A stretch of 64,000 nt of DNA, from positions 90,583,050-90,647,049 of the forward strand of contig CM048843.1 of assembly GCA_026545765.1 (NCBI GenBank). The letters run 5' to 3'. A program made the position numbers and the translations under genes. Source of the DNA: Plantago major. Its lineage: Eukaryota > Streptophyta > Magnoliopsida > Lamiales > Plantaginaceae. This document shows, piece by piece, positions 36,385-47,034 of this stretch; position 1 is the first letter of the stretch; every line of letters begins with the position of its first letter. The notes beneath the pieces are model-generated. The model saw only the letters and a list, made by a program, of their open reading frames with translations, did not search any database and was not told where the DNA came from.

Positions 36385-37376
36385 ATGGACAAAGAACTAT
36401 TACCTCATATATCATCACCAAAGAGGCCCAGGTTAACTCTCAAGTCAGCCCAAGGCCCCAAAGAATCCTTCAAGTATCTCTGTTTTTACGTAACAACTCC
36501 AAATACAGATGGTCCTATCCTAGAATGCAGTCTTATGTTTGTCCCATTGTCGGACTTGTTTGCCAAGAATGAACATGAGGCTCACATCTTGCTTCAAAAG
36601 GTGAACTCGTGGGGTGACGATAGAAGCTATTGTATTCCATTGTAGTGGAGATAGGTTCATCTACACACTACCACACAGTATATTCCAAGAAGGAAGAGAT
36701 AGAAGCCATTGTATTCCAGGCTTATAATCCTGCAGATGATGAGTGGACAGTTCTTCCATCCCCTCCTTTTGTTACCAATCTGTACCTAGATTTCAGTTAT
36801 TCCCAAAGTCACGTTGTCGTTGGCGACAAGTTATATATTTCAACTAACAAGTATTCATGTGCGTTTGACACGAAGACCAAAAAATGGACAGCTTGCCAAC
36901 TGTTCAACACAGATCCAGTAAGGATGGTAGATGTATATGAAGAGGTTCAGATTTTGGGTTCGCCGTTTGAGTTTATTAAGCATGGGTTTGTGATCCATAA
37001 GAAATTCTTGGTGTGCATACAACGGATCGAATCCTGTTCTGTCCTGGCTGCATATAAGATTGAGGATAATGGGAAATTATCTTCGAGACAAATCTTGTTT
37101 GAAAACCATTTTCGAGACAAATTCTTGGTGTGCATACAACGGATCGAATCCTGTTCGAATCCTGTTATGTTTGGGAGATGATTACTTTTGTGTACTTGGC
37201 ATCGTGCCGGACAATCCACAATACCATGAAGCTATGGAGCTCAAGTTCATGAAGTTTAAGGTTTCAATGACTGCAGATGAACATTTGGTATTGGATAAAA
37301 ATGATGTTAACATATCTACTGTTACTTCCAAAGGTCAAGATTGGTGTGGTACTATCACCTCCTTTTTCGCATGCTA
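36385..37376 (+). pseudogene. Kelch-repeat protein pseudogene with internal duplications
   Basis: It starts MDKELLPHISSPKRPRLTLK and shows a kelch blade (AYNPADDEWTVLPSPPF... VVVGDKLYISTNKYSCAFDTK) like the ORF at 61,195 (DPITNRWQVLPNPP). The frame is lost twice, each time at a local duplication. GAAGC(T/C)ATTGTATTCCA occurs at about 36,625 and 36,700 and introduces a stop. AAATTCTTGGTGTGCATACA plus ACGGATCGAATCCTGTTC occurs at about 37,002 and 37,121. The last part (LCLGDDYFCVLGI... WCGTITSFFAC) is in a third frame. It is probably a decayed relative of the kelch gene 24 kb away. Confidence 0.8.
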
Positions 37377-37744
37377 ATAAACAAAGAAAATTGGGAGATT
37401 TTTGGGAAACATCTGGTTATGTCATATGTGTAGGAAACAAAATTCAAAGATAAACTGTAGAGAATATGTTTTGATTTGTAATTTGACTAGATTTTGGAAT
37501 TGTTGAGTAATTTTTTAGCTTGAATTGAAGCTAACTTTTTTAGTTAACTGGTCACCAAGAATGATAACTGTGAGTATAACTGTACAAGTGGTGTCGAATT
37601 CCGCTAAAGTAGAACTTGACAATTTGTAGGTGATACTTCCCCTGTTTTTTATGTATAGATTGGTTAGCCTTCTTATGCAAACTACTTTACTACTATATTA
37701 AACTGAGAAACAAGCAAAAGAGAAAAGATGATCAATTTCATGTA
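37377..37744. other. Short intergenic gap
   Basis: AT-rich; nothing recognised between the kelch and ATL pseudogenes. Confidence 0.5.
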
Positions 37745-38115
37745 CTATGTAGTCCGAGCAGGGGAAGGTGAATCCTGCAAGCGGGACAGGTACCATTCAT
37801 CTTCAACCACTCGTCAATGCAATCTGAATGGAAGCAATGGTTGCACTGTGGTATGCACCGGACTGTCTTTCGGATTATAATCTACTAGGCATATGGGGCA
37901 CATGTTGACATTAGGCCCTGGGAGGTGTCGACTCTCGCCAGAATTACTTTGGTGTAGGATTCAATGGTTGAGTCCTCGAGGCCAGATGTTATGTTAGCTT
38001 CTGGCTCTACTTCTGCTATGGCTGAATTTCGAGCCGCGTTGACGTTGTTTCTCCCCTCCACTATGCATATGAAGTATGAAATGCATAGTGAACATGTTAT
38101 TGCTGGAAAGAGCAA
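37745..38115 (-). pseudogene. ATL-type RING-H2 ubiquitin ligase pseudogene fragment
   Basis: On the minus strand a hydrophobic segment (FPAITCSLCISYFICIV) precedes GLEDSTIESYTKVIL, the GLD motif region of ATL20-22-type proteins. After a frame change comes SGESRHLPGPNVNMCPICLV. After another break comes [19 protein letters not shown] and TCPACR, completing the Cys/His pattern of a RING-H2 finger. The extracellular GUB_WAK domain expected upstream is missing. Two frameshifts make it non-functional. Confidence 0.85.
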
Positions 38116-38361
38116 TTATTTTGACGATTGTTAGACTTCTGGAAGTACCTGTGGACAAGAACATAATCACTTTTAAGTAACAATCAGACTGTTTTTGTAC
38201 ACAACGAACCATGTTACTCGGTTAACTTACTCGTTACTATACTCGTTACTATACTCTCTTCGTTCACGTACATTTGCTAGGATCACTGAAACAGAAAAGT
38301 TAAGGGAGGCAGTTGTTTGGATCGTTGAGTATGACTTCTTGCTCAAAAGGACGCAAGTCGC
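38116..38361. repeat. Left part of an Athila-type LTR, split by the Gypsy insertion
   Basis: The last bases before the Gypsy element (GGACGCAAGTCGC) continue in sense with those after it (GTCGCGACTCAG...), sharing the duplicated GTCGC. The true left border of the host LTR was not found. A small duplication CTCGTTACTATA lies at about 38,230-38,255. Confidence 0.6.
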
Positions 38362-38785
38362 TGTAGACACGCAAAATGTGTTGAATAAATTATTAAAATC
38401 ATTAAACTTGATTTAGCGTATTTTATTGGAATTTTACCAAATTCTATCCCAAAATAATACGGTAAATTAATCGATTTTAATACGCTCCGTTTATGGCCTA
38501 TCAAATTGTGCCACATGCAAGTATGGAGCATTTTCGATAAAATCAATGTGAATACTCGAGAATCCTAAAGCCGACCAAATGCCGCAACGTCGGAAGGATG
38601 ATGTTAAAACACACTCTTCAAATAAAATCAAGAAATGAAGAAGAGGAAAGTTCGACCAATGGGATCGCGACACATCGTAAATATGATGTAGTTATTCAAG
38701 AAAAGGAAAAAGCTTTAAAAATATGTATTTCCATCTTTACCCCTCTTCAAACATGGATTTTTCATCCTTACCCCTCTTCCACATC

Positions 38786-38793
38786 TATAAATA
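38786..38793 (+). promoter_or_regulatory. TATA box in the Gypsy 5' LTR
   Basis: TATAAATA followed by GAGG, at about 425 bp into the LTR. The same box is at 50,919-50,926 in the 3' LTR. Transcription would start about 30 bp downstream, just before the GAAGAAG-rich stretch. Confidence 0.75.
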
Positions 38794-39985
38794 GAGGCCT
38801 TCCATGAAGAAGAAAAACATAACAAGAAGAAGAAGAAGAGAAGAAGAAGGAAGAAAAGAAGAGCAAGTTCCTCCATTTGCCTTCTAGTTCAAGCTCCGCC
38901 GAGCCGCCTCGCAAGCTCCGCCGAGCCGCCTTCAAGAAGAGAAGAAGAAGGAAGAAAAGAAGAGCAAGTTCCTCCATTTGCCTTCTAGTTCAAGCTCCGC
39001 CGAGCCGCCTCGCAAGTTCCGCCATTGGCCTTCAAGTTCAAGCTCCGCCGATCCGCCTTGAAGATTGAGCAAGCATTCAAGTCTCCTTTCAAGATCCGGC
39101 ATCCGCCTCGCAAGTTCCGCCATTGGCCTTCAAGTTCAAGCTCCGCCGATCCGCCTTGAAGATTGAGCAAGCATTCAAGTCTCCTTTCAAGATCCGGCAT
39201 CCGCCTCGCAAGTTCCGCCATTGGCCTTCAAGTTCAAGCTCCGCCGATCCGCCTTGAAGATTGAGCAAGCATTCAAGTCTCCTTTCAAGATCCGGCATCC
39301 GCCTCCCAAGATCCGCCTTGAAGATCGAAGAAACATTCAAGAAGTTCATCCAAAAATTGAAGAAAGGCTAAGTTTGATCCAAGAATAAGCCCCTGCGCAC
39401 TTGGAGAAACGTTATTGGAAGATCAACCGCCGCCAAGGAAGATCAAATCCAAAATCCCAAACCCGATCAACCTTCTTGAAGTTCATCATCAAATTCAAGC
39501 CAAAAGCAACGTTCGATCCAAGAATAAGCCCCTGCGCACTTGGAGAAACGTTATTGGAAGATCAACCGCCGCCAAGGAAGATCAAATCCAAAAGCCCAAA
39601 CCCGATCAACCTTCTTGAAGTTCATCATCAAATTCAAGTCAAAAGCAACGTTCGATCCAAGATCAAGCCGAGAATCCACTTGGAGAAACGTTTCCTGCCG
39701 GCCAAACTTCCTCTAAAGAAGATCAAAGGCCAAATCCTGCGACGATTTAGAAGCGTTCTTCGTGGAGTTCATCAAATCCCCAAGAAGTTCGTCATCGCTC
39801 GCATCAAATACTCCGAAGTTCATAATTCGATCCGAGATCAAGCTGAGAAGCCCTCGCATCGACGTCTGCCCGACTTTGAAGTCTTAAATTCCTAGAACGA
39901 AGAATTTGAAGATCCAAGTTCGCCGCTTTAGAGGACTAGAATCAGAGGACTAGAGTAGAGAATTGTACTCGCTTCAATCAAGATC

Positions 39986-39991
39986 AATAAA
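39986..39991 (+). terminator. AATAAA poly(A) signal near the LTR end
   Basis: AATAAA lies 33 bp before the end of the 5' LTR and, at 51,999-52,004, before the end of the 3' LTR, where it could direct 3' end formation of the genomic RNA. Confidence 0.55.
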
Positions 39992-40025
39992 ATTCATTTG
40001 TGCAATTTTAGTTGCTACAGATTTT

Positions 40026-40043
40026 TGGCACGCCCAGTGGGAC
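40026..40043 (+). other. Primer-binding site of the Gypsy element
   Basis: TGGCACGCCCAGTGGGAC begins seven bases after the 5' LTR. The position fits a tRNA primer site of the kind seen in Tat-like elements; the tRNA was not identified. Confidence 0.6.
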
Positions 40044-40073
40044 ATCTCTACCTCTCATCTCTAGTAAAGCACT

Positions 40074-42341
40074 ATGCCTCCGAGGAAGACGATTAACTCT
40101 TCTCGAACCACGGATGAAGCGCAGTTGAAGGATGCTGAAGACCCGCAAACCTTGGCTAGCAAAGCCCTTGAAGCTCTAGGTGCAACTGCCACCAAAAGAG
40201 ATGGAGAAGAAACATCCGATGATGATGACAACGGGTCTTTGCCATCATCCCCTAAAACAAGAGAAGTTCCTCCTCAACTCCCAGTAGTGAGTAATCCTTC
40301 ACTCGACCAAATGGTGTTAGCTTTGACAAAATCCATGGAGTTTCTTATGAAGCATACCCAGGAACAAGACCTCAAGATTGAAAAGCTTATGAATCGAGAA
40401 TTCACACCTGAGAAGATCTTGAGCAAGGAAACAGCTGAAACTAGCAAGGCGGGAGGAAAGCGCCATGTGGTGTATGAGGAACCACCATACGCTAAGCCGA
40501 TATCAAAGCAAGGAGATATGTCAATCAACTCCAGTGGAATGATCCCGGCCGATCAGTTGAAGGAATTCATCAGGGGAGCTCTGAAAGAAAGTCTTGATGA
40601 AAGTTCCAGATCATCCTTCACATACAGTAAGCCATACACACGGAGGATTGACAATCTGAGAATGCCAGCTGGATATCAACCCCCTAACTTTCAACAGTTC
40701 GATGGTAAGGGAAGTCCAAAGCAACATATTGCCCATTTTGTCGAGACATGCAACAATGCCGGGACTTATGGCGATCATCTGGTGAAGCAATTTGTCCGCT
40801 CGCTGAAAAACAATGCGTTTGACTGGTACACCGACTTGGAGGCTGGATCCATAGATAGTTGGGATCAGCTGGGACAAGAATTCCTCAATCGCTTCTATAG
40901 TACACGGAGAACTGTTAGCATGGTCGAGCTTACCAATGCACGTCAATGGAAAGAAGAACCAGCCATCGACTACATCAATCGTTGGAGGAATTTGAGCCTT
41001 AATTGCAAAGATAGATTATCTGAAGCTTCAGCAATCGAAATGTGTGTTCAAGGGATGCACTGGGGGCTCCGATATATCCTCCAAGCAATCCAGCCACGGT
41101 CTTTCGAGGAGCTAGCCACTCGTGCACATGATATGGAGCTGAGCATGAATAACAGTAGTGTTGATGGCCCTCCCATGAACGAATCACGCAAGTATGACAC
41201 CAAGAGAGGGGGCAAACCGCTCTTCAAAGGAAAAGAAGCAATGGCCTTAGATGCTACAAAGATCACTGTACCAAGAGGGTCAAAAGACAAAGAGAAAGTA
41301 GCCTATATGCCAGCAGATAGCTCGCAAAAGGAGGAACAAAGAAGGTCTACTTTGAAAGAGATGATGGCAAAACAGTATCCGTTCCTCAGCTCTGATGTCC
41401 CTAGAATATTCGATGAGCTACTGAAGAACAACTTGATCGAACTGCCAGAAATGAAAAGGCCAAATGAAGAAGGACGCTTAGATGATCCCAAGTACTGCAA
41501 GTACCATCGTCTCATAAGCCACCCCATCCAAGATTGCTTTGTCTTCAAGGAAAAAGTGATGAAACTTGTAAGGGAAGGGAAGATCTCGCTAGATGAGGAG
41601 GGTGCCAATGTTAATACTATCTCATCCTCTGAAGTTGATACAGTCAACACACCTCCGTTGGAAAGATCTTTAGACGACATGCCTTCGCCAACTAAGGAAT
41701 TGAAGCATATCGACTGCATGAACACCATATCCTTCAGTGACGAGGACCTTTTACTTGGCTCTAAACCCCATAATAGGCCATTGTTCGTAACCGGCTTTAC
41801 CCACGAGCATAAGGTGAAAAGGATACTTATTGATGGAGGATCTGCAGTCAACATCCTGCCATTACGTACTATGAGAGAAATAGGAATCCCAACTGAAGAT
41901 CTTGGTAGCAGTCGACTGATGATCCAAGGCTTTAATCAAGGAGGTCAACGAGCAATGGGCATTATACGATTAGAGTTGATAATTGACGGTATGTCATCAG
42001 TCACACTCTTTCATGTTATTGACGCTAAAACATCCTACAATATACTCTTAGGGAGACCGTGGATACATGAAAATGGTGTAGTTCCATCGACTTTACATCA
42101 ATGTTTCCAATACTACCAGAATGGAATGGTTAAGAAAGTGCTTGCAGATGAGAAACCCTTCACTGAAGTCGAATCTTACTTCGCTGATGCAAAATACTAC
42201 ATAGAACGCACCAAGAGTACGAATGAAGAATCAAGCTCCGGTGAAGAGTCAAAAGGCCAAACTATCGTGCCGAATAAGGGGAAGTCATTACCCCAAAGTC
42301 ACCCTACTAAAGTCTCACAGATAGAAGACGGTTGTCTGTAA
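40074..42341 (+). CDS. Gypsy gag-protease ORF
   Basis: 755 codons from [15 protein letters not shown]. The retrotransposon gag domain lies at about 235-310 ([38 protein letters not shown]). The C-terminal part holds an aspartic protease with active-site motif [12 protein letters not shown] (about 583-594; the usual DTG/DSG is DGG, common in Tat-like elements) and ILLGRPWIH near 660. A zinc knuckle was not seen, also usual in this lineage. The ORF ends in TAA at 42,339; the same frame continues at 42,357. Confidence 0.92.
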   Translation: MPPRKTINSSRTTDEAQLKDAEDPQTLASKALEALGATATKRDGEETSDDDDNGSLPSSPKTREVPPQLPVVSNPSLDQMVLALTKSMEFLMKHTQEQDLKIEKLMNREFTPEKILSKETAETSKAGGKRHVVYEEPPYAKPISKQGDMSINSSGMIPADQLKEFIRGALKESLDESSRSSFTYSKPYTRRIDNLRMPAGYQPPNFQQFDGKGSPKQHIAHFVETCNNAGTYGDHLVKQFVRSLKNNAFDWYTDLEAGSIDSWDQLGQEFLNRFYSTRRTVSMVELTNARQWKEEPAIDYINRWRNLSLNCKDRLSEASAIEMCVQGMHWGLRYILQAIQPRSFEELATRAHDMELSMNNSSVDGPPMNESRKYDTKRGGKPLFKGKEAMALDATKITVPRGSKDKEKVAYMPADSSQKEEQRRSTLKEMMAKQYPFLSSDVPRIFDELLKNNLIELPEMKRPNEEGRLDDPKYCKYHRLISHPIQDCFVFKEKVMKLVREGKISLDEEGANVNTISSSEVDTVNTPPLERSLDDMPSPTKELKHIDCMNTISFSDEDLLLGSKPHNRPLFVTGFTHEHKVKRILIDGGSAVNILPLRTMREIGIPTEDLGSSRLMIQGFNQGGQRAMGIIRLELIIDGMSSVTLFHVIDAKTSYNILLGRPWIHENGVVPSTLHQCFQYYQNGMVKKVLADEKPFTEVESYFADAKYYIERTKSTNEESSSGEESKGQTIVPNKGKSLPQSHPTKVSQIEDGCL

Positions 42342-42356
42342 GGTCTTACCCTACCC

Positions 42357-42995
42357 TTGACAAAGCTCAGCATTGCCGGTCCTGTCAAACTACCACTCAA
42401 GGGATTTGTTCGTCCCGTGCAAGGGGGCTTGGCAGAACATGAAACTGCTCATCCTGAGGAAAGAGACAGTCATTTTGGACCAAAAGCTTTTAAACTCTTG
42501 GTGAAAGCAGGATACAATCCTAAGAGAGGCTCTCCCCTGAAAGAAGATGCGTCAAAGTCCACCAGCTCACAAAGGAATGGAAAGACTCGAGAAGGTTTGG
42601 GATTTACACGACCCAACCCCGTACGTATCACCATTAAGCGAGCCACTAGCAATTATATAGAAGAGGATGAGAAGTCTCGGACGGAAAGCAATTCCATCAA
42701 TAGTGATAACACTTTCCCACGAAAGTCCGTCTTTGATAGGTTGGGAACAACTAGAAGAGATGTACACCAAAGACTAAAGCCAGCTAAATCTGTACACCAA
42801 AGATTGGGACCAATTAAGAAGTCTACACATCAAAGACTAAAGCCAGCTAAATCCGTACACCAAAGGTCAATTCAGAACCCGAAAAGGAAGAAGATGCTAG
42901 TTGTAAGCGCACGAAAAACTACGAAGTTTAATCCCGTCCCGAATGGTGCGCAAGGAAGACATCAAGGTCTCAAGTGGCAAAGTACTCAAGGCTAA
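42357..42995 (+). pseudogene. Protease-RT linker of Gypsy pol, between a stop and a frame change
   Basis: It is in the same frame as gag-pro after the TAA at 42,339. It includes FGPKAFKLLVKAGYNP, conserved in this lineage (the KLL.KAGY motif). It also includes a degenerate repeat RLGTTRRDVHQRLKPAKSVHQ in which HQRL(K/G)P recurs four times. The frame shifts by +1 at about 42,940-42,960 into the RT ORF. Confidence 0.75.
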
Positions 42996-44583
42996 GTGGG
43001 TCGCGATAGTTCATACGAAGCCGCAAGCTATTAGCAACAAAGGAAACAACGACATAGAATCGTCATATCACATCACCTTGAAAGATTGCACTGAGGAAGA
43101 AGATGCCGAAGAGGCACCGCCCGAGCTTGAGGAGGGAATTAAATCCACTATCGATGAATTGAAAGAAGTCAATCTCGGTGATACTAATGATCCTAGACCG
43201 ACTTATATAAGCACATCCTTAGGCCCAGAGGAGGAAGCAACTTGTGTGGCCTTGCTTCGAGAATTCATAGATGTATTTGCATGGACATACAAGGAGATGC
43301 CTGGACTTGATCCCAAGATAGCTGTTCATCAACTCTCGGTGAAATGTGGAGCCCGACCTATAAAACAAGCCCAAAGGAGATTTCGCCCCGAATTGATTTC
43401 TCCCATTGAAGGTGAAGTGAATAAGCTAATTGAAGCGGGGTTTATCCGCGAAGTCAGATATCCCACTTGGATCTCCAGCATAGTTCCGGTGAGGAAGAAG
43501 AATAAACAGATTCGAGTTTGTGTGGACTTTAGAGATCTGAATTCAGCATGTCCCAAAGATGACTTCCCGTTGCCCATACCAGAGATTATGATCGATGCCA
43601 CTACTGGTCACGAAGCACTGTCATTCATGGATGGATCTTCAGGATACAACCAAATCCGCATGGCACCCAAAGACGAAGAACTGACAGCTTTCCGCACTCC
43701 AAAAGGAATATACTGCTACAAGGTGATGCCATTTGGTCTTAAGAATGCCGGTGCTACTTACCAAAGAGCCATGCAAAAGATATTCGATGATATGCTCCAC
43801 AAGAATGTAGAATGCTATGTGGATGATCTAGTGGTGAAGTCAAGAAAAAGAAAAGACCACTGGCAAGATCTAAGGGGAGTATTTGAACGACTACGAAGGT
43901 ATCAATTGAGGATGAACCCCTTGAAGTGTGCATTTGGAGTCAGCTCCGGAAAGTTCTTAGGCTTCATTGTCCGACGGCAAGGTATTGAGATTGAACAAGC
44001 TAAAATTGATGCAATCATGAAGATGCCTGAACCCAGGAATATACATGAGCTTAAAAGCCTGCAAGGAAAGATGGCCTATCTCCGAAGATTTATATCTAAC
44101 CTGGCGGGAAGATGTCAGCCATTTAGCCGCCTCATGAAAAAGGATGTCCCATTTGAATGGGATGAAGCCTGTAGAAATGCATTCCAATGTATCAAGTCTT
44201 ACCTGATGAAGCCTCCAGTGTTGGCAGCTCCAATACCGGAACGTCCCCTAATTCTATACATCGCCGCTCAAGAGCGCTCTATGGGGGGATTGTTGGCACA
44301 AGAAAACGATGATGGAAAAGAAAATGCGCTCTACTATCTGAGTCGAATGATGACGCCAAATGAAGTCAAATACTCTCCCATTGAAAAACTTTGCTTAGCT
44401 CTGATCTTCGTGATCCAGAAATTGAAACACTATTTCCAAGCTCATACGATCCACCTTGTTTCGAGGGCTAATCCATTGAAGTATGTCATGTCAAAACCGG
44501 TACTTTCTGATAGGCTCGCAAGATGGTATTTGCAACTTCAACAGTTTGAAATCATATACGCATTCACAAAGCGACAAGCCTAG
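42943..44583 (+). CDS. Gypsy reverse transcriptase with RNase H
   Basis: 546 codons. RT blocks: PIKQAQRRFRPE, EAGFIREVRYPTWISSIVPV, CVDFRDLNSACPKDDFPLP, FMDGSSGYNQIRM, FGLKNAGATYQRAM and the catalytic YVDDLVVKS (about 293-301), all intact. The Ty3-type RNase H follows (PLILYIAAQERSMGGLLAQE, YYLSRMMTPNE...YSPIEKLCLAL); its usual catalytic start residues look degenerate, as expected in elements with a second RNase H. It ends at a TAG in the KRQA*-type junction (normally KGQALADFL), where a small indel and stop separate it from the next ORF. Confidence 0.93.
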   Translation: MVRKEDIKVSSGKVLKAKWVAIVHTKPQAISNKGNNDIESSYHITLKDCTEEEDAEEAPPELEEGIKSTIDELKEVNLGDTNDPRPTYISTSLGPEEEATCVALLREFIDVFAWTYKEMPGLDPKIAVHQLSVKCGARPIKQAQRRFRPELISPIEGEVNKLIEAGFIREVRYPTWISSIVPVRKKNKQIRVCVDFRDLNSACPKDDFPLPIPEIMIDATTGHEALSFMDGSSGYNQIRMAPKDEELTAFRTPKGIYCYKVMPFGLKNAGATYQRAMQKIFDDMLHKNVECYVDDLVVKSRKRKDHWQDLRGVFERLRRYQLRMNPLKCAFGVSSGKFLGFIVRRQGIEIEQAKIDAIMKMPEPRNIHELKSLQGKMAYLRRFISNLAGRCQPFSRLMKKDVPFEWDEACRNAFQCIKSYLMKPPVLAAPIPERPLILYIAAQERSMGGLLAQENDDGKENALYYLSRMMTPNEVKYSPIEKLCLALIFVIQKLKHYFQAHTIHLVSRANPLKYVMSKPVLSDRLARWYLQLQQFEIIYAFTKRQA

Positions 44584-44634
44584 TGATTTCCTGTCGATCA
44601 CCCAGTTCCTGCAGAATGGGAGCTAGAGGATGAT

Positions 44635-46434
44635 TTGCCCGATGAAGATGTCATGATCGTCGAAGTTACTCCACCATGGAAGATGTACTTTGATGGGGCT
44701 TCTCATAAAAATGGTGCGGGGGCAGGAGTAGTGTTTATCTCACCAGAAGGCGACGTGTTACCTTATTCCTTCACTCTAACTCAAAATTGCTCAAATAACG
44801 TTGCAGAATACCAAGCCTTGATAATTGGGTTAGAATTGGCAGTAGATACAAAACGGCTAGAGCTCAATGTATACGGCGATTCCAAGTTGGTAGTCAACCA
44901 ACTATCTGGTGAATACGATGTCAAGAAGATAGAGCTATCACCATATGTCAACTATGCTAGAAGAATGATTGCATGGCTTGGAGGTGTGACAATCAAACAT
45001 ATTTCAAGAGGGCAAAATGGCCAAGCCGATGCTCTAGCTAAACTCGCCTCCACTCTTGCAATACCAGGGAAAAGTTTCAATGTCCCGGTCTGTCAAAATT
45101 GGGTTGTCCCTCCGATCTTCAAAGATGATGATATAATCAACAAAGAAGACAACCATGTCATAGAGGTGTATGAAATCGAGAAAGAAGACTGGCGTCAGTG
45201 CATTGTGGATTACTTGAAGTATGATAGATTGCCCAATGAAACACGACGAAGATCAGAAATCAGGCGTAGGGCAACTCGCTTCATATACTACAATGGGACA
45301 CTTTACCGACGTTCCTTCAATGAAGTCTTCTTGCGTTGTCTAGGTGAGGAGGAAGCTACACAAGCAATAGAGGAAGCACATTCTGGAATCTGCGGTGCAC
45401 ATCAATCTGGGCCGAAATTACATTTTCGAATCAAGAGGATGGGTTATTATTGGCCTACTATGGTCAAGGATTGCATGGATTATGCTAAAAGATGCCAAGC
45501 TTGCCAGTTTCATGCCAACTTCATTCACCAACCGCCAGAGCCATTACATCCAACTGTTGCCTCCTGGCCCTTCGATGCATGGGGGATGGATATTGTGGGA
45601 CCAATGACGAAGTCCTCTGGTGGACATCTATACATACTAGCAGCAACGGATTACTTCTCCAAATGGGCAGAGGCTATGCCTTTGAAAGAAGTAAAGAAAG
45701 AGAATGTCGCCAACTTCATTCGCTCAAACATCATCTATCGTTATGGAGTTCCTCGATGCATAATCACTGATAATGGAAAGCCATTCTGTAACAATACGAT
45801 CGACAAGCTGTGCCAGCTATTTGAAATCAAGCAAAGGAAGTCGTCAATGTACTACGCAGCAGCAAATGGCCTCGCGGAAGCTTTCAACAAGACATTGTGC
45901 AATTTGCTGAAGAAGGTAGTGGCAAAGTCAAAAAGAGACTGGCATGAAAGAATCGAAGAGGCCTTGTGGGCTTATAGGACGACACATCGGACTCCTACCC
46001 AGGCCACCCCTTACGCACTAGTTTATGGAGTAGAGGCTGTCCTTCCCCTGGAACGACAGATTCCATCCCTGAGGATCGCAATCCAAGAAGGGCTCACTGA
46101 GGAAGAAAATGCTCGCCTGCGACTGGAAGAGTTAGAATCACTGGATGAGAAAAGGCTGGAAGCCCAACAAAGACTCGAATGCTATCAAGCTCGCATCTCT
46201 AGAGCATTCAACAAAAGAGTTCGTCCTCGCTCTTTCCAAGTGGGAGATCTTGTTCTCGCTGTAAGAAGACCAATCATCATGACCCACAAGACTGGAAATA
46301 AGTTCACGTCAAAGTGGGACGGGCCATACGTCATCAAAGAAGCATACACAAATGGCTCGTACAAACTTAGAGCTGATGATGGATTGAGAATTGGCCCCAT
46401 CAATGGGAAATTCTTAAAGCGATACTACCCGTAA
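44635..46434 (+). CDS. Gypsy archaeal-type RNase H and integrase
   Basis: 599 codons. The aRNH starts at MYFDGASHKNGAGAGVV (D of YFDGA), with E in AEYQALIIGLELA and D in VYGDSKLVVNQL. Integrase follows: a zinc-binding HHCC region (HSGICGAHQ... CQAC), and a core with D in WGMDIVGPM, D in ITDNGKPF and E in ANGLAEAFNKTL, so D,D,E are conserved. The C-terminus ends FQVGDLVLAVRRP... GPYVIKEAY and KRYYP. The dual RNase H supports assignment to the Tat lineage. The ORF itself is uninterrupted. Confidence 0.95.
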   Translation: MPDEDVMIVEVTPPWKMYFDGASHKNGAGAGVVFISPEGDVLPYSFTLTQNCSNNVAEYQALIIGLELAVDTKRLELNVYGDSKLVVNQLSGEYDVKKIELSPYVNYARRMIAWLGGVTIKHISRGQNGQADALAKLASTLAIPGKSFNVPVCQNWVVPPIFKDDDIINKEDNHVIEVYEIEKEDWRQCIVDYLKYDRLPNETRRRSEIRRRATRFIYYNGTLYRRSFNEVFLRCLGEEEATQAIEEAHSGICGAHQSGPKLHFRIKRMGYYWPTMVKDCMDYAKRCQACQFHANFIHQPPEPLHPTVASWPFDAWGMDIVGPMTKSSGGHLYILAATDYFSKWAEAMPLKEVKKENVANFIRSNIIYRYGVPRCIITDNGKPFCNNTIDKLCQLFEIKQRKSSMYYAAANGLAEAFNKTLCNLLKKVVAKSKRDWHERIEEALWAYRTTHRTPTQATPYALVYGVEAVLPLERQIPSLRIAIQEGLTEEENARLRLEELESLDEKRLEAQQRLECYQARISRAFNKRVRPRSFQVGDLVLAVRRPIIMTHKTGNKFTSKWDGPYVIKEAYTNGSYKLRADDGLRIGPINGKFLKRYYP

Positions 46435-47034
46435 AAAGAGGAAGAAACAAAAAAAAAAAAAAAAAAAAAGAAAAAAAGAGAAAAAAAGGAAAAAAGAAAA
46501 GAAAAAAAATATATATATAAAAGAAAACAAAAAAAATGCAGAAGCCCTCAAAACAAAGCAGGGGTGCTTAGATTAGTACGCTCCTCGATACGAGCATAAA
46601 CTGTTTCAAATCAAATCCAAGTCCAAATCAAGTACGCTCCTGACCCGCATGAGCATAAACTGCGTACGGTAACCACCAATGGCATGACACGTGGCTAAAC
46701 TGTTAACTCGCCTCACCTCGTCTAAGGTGGCTAAGTAATAGATACTCCTGGCCCGCACGAGTATAAACTGTGCACGGCACCCCACCCCTTTCAAAGCGGT
46801 TGAACTACGTTTTGACTTGATCCTCTTTCAGAGGTACGTAGGCAACTTAGTTCATTCTAAGTCCAGTCATAAGTATCATAAATGTGTGTTTATCCAAGAC
46901 AATATAAAACTCAACACGAAAGGCATGCAAAAGTGATATGGCAAAAGGAAGATAATCTTTATCATTCATCACAAAAAGTAGCAACATATGTTACAAGAAG
47001 GAAAACAAAAGCAATAGAAGTAAAAGACAAAGCC
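46435..47034 (+). other. Gypsy 3' region: A-rich tract and diverged short repeats
   Basis: Poly-purine runs at 46,440-46,530 are followed by three diverged copies of a motif around CGCTCC... (C/G)AGCATAAACTG at about 46,580, 46,635 and 46,742 (GTACGCTCCTGACCCGCATG; ATACTCCTGGCCCGCACGAG). No ORF was recognised. Such a segment follows integrase in other Tat-like elements. Confidence 0.7.

Larger units (their letters stand above)
38362..40019 (+). repeat. 5' LTR of the Gypsy element (1,658 bp)
   Basis: It differs from the 3' LTR by a few substitutions and by repeat copy number. A 98-bp unit starting CGCAAGTTCCGCCATTGGCC begins at 39,011, 39,109 and 39,207 here (three units) but only twice in the 3' LTR, and about 22 extra bases lie near 38,905. 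The rest includes a second internal repeat around AAGCCCCTGCGCACTTGGAG. Confidence 0.95.

Noticed and set aside
38768..39349. LTR ORFs repeating AELARRMPDLERRLECLLN
   Set aside because: They reflect the 98-bp repeat read in its open frame; repeats of 98 bp change frame each unit and no gene is expected in the LTR.
39401..39895. 164-codon ORF in both Gypsy LTRs
   Set aside because: Although open in both copies, it lies in the LTR leader, is low in complexity (Lys/Pro/Arg repeats) and mirrors LTR identity rather than selection.
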